Of a stretch of DNA of 64,000 bases, positions 61,722 through 64,000 are shown piece after piece. How positions within the stretch are numbered: position 1 is the stretch's first letter; the number at the start of each line of letters is the position of its first letter. Source of the stretch: UBA6059 sp964351595 (GTDB lineage: Bacteria; Bacteroidota; Bacteroidia; Cytophagales; Cyclobacteriaceae); assembly GCA_964351595.1 (NCBI GenBank), contig CAYGOT010000002.1, positions 62,001 to 126,000 on the forward strand, in the 5' to 3' direction. Made by a program: the position numbers and the translations under genes. Below the pieces are notes generated by a model. That model did no database searches and was not told the origin of the DNA. It saw only the letters and a list, made by a program, of their open reading frames with translations.

Positions 61722-62503
61722 TTTGAGTTTTTGCGGAGATAAGGTTCGATATCGAAAGGCTGATAAGAGCGACCCACTTTGAGCCTTTGCCCACCTTTCA
61801 TTAACAGAAATTCGTCGCGCTGTTCACGCTCTTTACCGATGATATGATGCCTATTGACGAGATATTTTCTATGAATTCTGATGAAGTCAGGCTCTAATTC
61901 ATCAGCCATCTTTTCCAAGGTGGATCGCTTGACGAGCTGAGAGTCATCTGTATACAGCTTTAGGTAATGATCATCTGCCTCTATCCATCGGATCATCTCC
62001 GAAGGGATGGTGACTGACTTCCGCCCAATACTCCCTTTGACGAGCTTGCCCACCTTTTTCTGATAAGTGAAATAAATGTAAACACAAGCTCCCACCACAA
62101 GTAGGATGTGAAAAAGTGCCTCCCTACCGAAATACTGCCTGGCGTACTGGATGTTGAAGAAGTCATCGAAGAATCCCAGGGTGTACATGAGCAATCCTGA
62201 GCATAGGTAAAAAGCCAGGATCGAGAATATGGTGATTGCGGTAGCACTCAGACCATAGTACCTCGGATAGCTAGCAAGAGACTGTCTGGCGATCTGCAAA
62301 ATGGTCGGTAGAAATGCCAGAAAAAGCACTAGCGAGATCAGTAAATAGGTGATCGAACGCCAGGGGCTGTAGGTCTCGCTCATGCCATAGCGGATGACAT
62401 TTTGTATCATGGCTATCACGAAAACTACCGCAAGGAATAGTGCAGCAAGGAGGAAGAATTTCCGCTCTCTTTTTACCCAGTCCTGTTGATATCCCATGAT
62501 CAT
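61718..62503 (-). CDS. Membrane-bound LytTR-family transcription regulator
   Basis: A protein of 261 residues (Met1 or Met3). Four helices occupy residues 12-140, followed by the LytTR DNA-binding domain: IPSEMIRWIEADDHYLKLYT, RSTLEKMADELEPDFIRIHR and LVNRHHIIGKE, then a last strand GGQRLKVGRSY. There is no receiver domain, so this is a one-component regulator that senses through its membrane part. It overlaps the ankyrin gene downstream. LytTR domains bind A/T-rich direct repeats; none was located here. Intergenic space upstream to the second cyclase is 189 bp. Confidence 0.9.
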   Translation of the reverse strand: MIMGYQQDWVKRERKFFLLAALFLAVVFVIAMIQNVIRYGMSETYSPWRSITYLLISLVLFLAFLPTILQIARQSLASYPRYYGLSATAITIFSILAFYLCSGLLMYTLGFFDDFFNIQYARQYFGREALFHILLVVGACVYIYFTYQKKVGKLVKGSIGRKSVTIPSEMIRWIEADDHYLKLYTDDSQLVKRSTLEKMADELEPDFIRIHRKYLVNRHHIIGKEREQRDEFLLMKGGQRLKVGRSYQPFDIEPYLRKNSK

Positions 62504-62692
62504 AAGTTAGCGTTTTTTGTTTGATCCAATGAACCGGAGACTTCCAACTCATGAATTCAAAGAACGGAACAATGTCGATCGCAGGGGAGCTTTAGACACC
62601 TGATTTCGTGAATGGGATGCAGCATGTCGTGAAAAGACCTAATTTGGTTGACTATCCGTTATTATCTTTTTACTCATATAAGCTAAAACCCA

Positions 62693-63769
62693 GTGAACGC
62701 TAAGGAACGAATACAAAAAATCCTTTGGATAACAGTCGCATGGACGGTGGTTTCCATTTATCAGTTTTTCGTAGGATTGGGATCTGTACTTGAGGTAGCC
62801 AACTCTGAACTCAAATACGATATTTATATACTTTTTCGTGGCAGCTTGCTTACCGGAGTTATTGCTGGACTTGTGGGTGGAACTGTACTCACACTAGTAT
62901 GGGAAAAGTGGCTTAGAACTCAACCTTATGGCTGGACGCTTCGCAGCATATTCATTACCTACTGTATCATTTTTATTATCGTTTCTGTTCCCACCAGCGT
63001 GTACTTCAATCTGAGTTATCTGGGCACTGGTCTATGGGATCAGCGACTTTGGGCGGCAGTACTTAGGGCCCATGTCAACCCTACGATACTTATTCCCTTT
63101 GTGTTTTGGTTGACAGTAGTTATGAGTACCATGATCGTCTTTCTGGTCAATGACAAATATGGCCCTGGTGTCTTAAGAAATTTCCTTCTTGGAAAGTATT
63201 TCCACCCATCTAGAGAAGAGCGGATATTCATGTTTTTGGACTTACGATCTTCCACTACCATAGCTGAGCGTCTTGGGGAGGGGAAGTATTTCGAGTTTTT
63301 AAGAGAAGTGGTCAAAATCTCAACCACCAGTATTTTGAAGCACCAAGGTGAGATCTACCAGTACGTAGGTGACGAAATCGTCATCAGCTGGCCTATGAAA
63401 GCAGGCGTATCTGAGATGAACTGTATCAACTGTTTTTTTGACATTCAAAAAGATCTCAGGGTCCGACAGGCTTACTTTGAAGAAAACTTTGGCGTGCAGC
63501 CTGAGTTCAAAGCGGGACTCCATTATGGTAATGTCATGGCCGGAGAGATCGGTGTGGTGAAACGAGATATTGCCTATACAGGAGATGTGCTCAACACTAC
63601 TGCAAGGATCCAAAGTAAATGCAATGAACTCGGCGTAGATATTCTGTTGTCAAAATCACTAGTAGATCGCATACAAACTTCTATTGGTGATATCAAAGCA
63701 CAAGAACTTGGAACGATAGAACTAAGAGGCAAAAAACAAAAAGTGCACTTGTGTACTTTAGCAAGCTAG
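62693..63769 (+). CDS. Membrane class III adenylate cyclase (2)
   Basis: A protein of 358 residues starting with GTG at 62693; no ATG precedes the first helix. Four transmembrane helices are followed by the cyclase domain, with metal-binding Asp residues in FMFLDLRSST and YQYVGDEIV, EFKAGLHYG (Lys for adenine) and YTGDVLNTTARIQSKC (Asp, Asn, Arg). All catalytic residues are in place, so cAMP synthesis from ATP is expected. It is clearly a paralogue of 19460-20581; order and spacing of motifs agree. The cytoplasmic link contains REERIFMFLD against EERIFMFID. It may report a different membrane signal. Confidence 0.88.
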   Translation: MNAKERIQKILWITVAWTVVSIYQFFVGLGSVLEVANSELKYDIYILFRGSLLTGVIAGLVGGTVLTLVWEKWLRTQPYGWTLRSIFITYCIIFIIVSVPTSVYFNLSYLGTGLWDQRLWAAVLRAHVNPTILIPFVFWLTVVMSTMIVFLVNDKYGPGVLRNFLLGKYFHPSREERIFMFLDLRSSTTIAERLGEGKYFEFLREVVKISTTSILKHQGEIYQYVGDEIVISWPMKAGVSEMNCINCFFDIQKDLRVRQAYFEENFGVQPEFKAGLHYGNVMAGEIGVVKRDIAYTGDVLNTTARIQSKCNELGVDILLSKSLVDRIQTSIGDIKAQELGTIELRGKKQKVHLCTLAS

Positions 63770-64000
63770 TACGCCAACCGATCAAAATAGTAAAAAATCT
63801 GAAAAGCGAAAGTCATCACTACTCCTAAAAGAGCTCCATCTCCATGGTTTCATGAAAACCAACCAACAATCTAACTAGTGAGATTATGACAGGGCTGTGT
63901 GCCAGAGCCACTGGAGTCAGTGAACGGAGGTGTAAAACAAAATTTATAGTTTCACACTTTGGTTGATGACTAATAGTATGTAACTCGTCTACTATGGAGG
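63770..64000. other. Window end, no gene identified
   Basis: I see no convincing open frame, RNA gene or terminator in this stretch. A short minus-strand reading, HGDGALLGV through FDRLAY with a stop at 63766-63768, is protein-like but is closed by TGA within 27 codons. Confidence 0.5.

Noticed and set aside
63766..63850. Minus-strand C-terminal gene fragment at the window end
   Set aside because: The reading is protein-like for about 26 codons but is closed upstream by TGA, and no adjoining frame continues it clearly.

Overview
The window reads as chromosome of a marine-type Bacteroidota, most likely a gliding member of the Cytophagales. The main signs are a PorP/SprF-family outer-membrane protein beside a 1610-residue protein with a gliding-motility (CHU_C) C-terminal domain, an ECF sigma/RskA anti-sigma pair, many SPII lipoproteins and exported beta-propeller proteins, -7 elements of the TAnnTTTG type, and starts without clear Shine-Dalgarno sequences. 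The genus cannot be named from sequence alone. No rRNA, tRNA, CRISPR array, insertion sequence or phage gene was found. A 100-N assembly gap lies at 50918-51017.

Region 1 (1-9796) is an A+T-richer surface-polysaccharide locus. It holds three membrane glycosyltransferases of the GT39/ArnT type (the first cut by the window edge), two paralogous sulfotransferases, an HxRRGD-type GDP-sugar glycosyltransferase, a GT4 glycosyltransferase and a close relative of plant GDP-mannose 3,5-epimerase. The set suggests a sulfated polymer containing L-galactose or a related L-sugar. Broken glycosyltransferase tails and a 61-bp direct repeat at 1808-2102 show recent rearrangement.

Region 2 (10061-38706) is mostly housekeeping and exported functions: RecQ, two large sortilin/BNR-propeller proteins, a DUF3352-like membrane-anchored protein, an amidohydrolase, a membrane adenylate cyclase, a MATE transporter, an EF-hand protein, an M3 oligopeptidase, an MscS channel, a Cys/Met-metabolism PLP enzyme, a GNAT acetyltransferase, a PD40 protein, a VOC protein, an OmpA/PD40 protein, a tightly packed DoxX-AlkD-TrmJ set and an M48 protease.

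Region 3 (38707-53068) holds a 53-residue lipoprotein next to a TPR membrane protein, the PorP/SprF and CHU_C pair, several small proteins including a NUDIX hydrolase and a cold-shock protein, and an ECF sigma/anti-sigma pair. The pair is followed by a four-repeat CHRD lipoprotein, which contains the assembly gap, and then a YeiH-type transporter.

Region 4 (53118-64000) has a multi-domain ThuA/sugar-dehydrogenase/PKD/cytochrome c lipoprotein, a sodium:solute symporter with myo-inositol oxygenase, a DUF3500 protein, a Tat-exported ankyrin protein overlapping a membrane LytTR regulator, and a second membrane adenylate cyclase.

The most unusual signal is not a gene. The 10-mer TTCCGGTAGG occurs 10 times on the two strands and TTCCGATAGG four more times, against about 0.1 expected per fully specified 10-mer. 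The copies fall in several reading frames and both orientations, and all 14 lie to the right of base 14,600. This looks like a genome-wide DNA-level signature, of the kind seen in uptake, Chi or segregation motifs.
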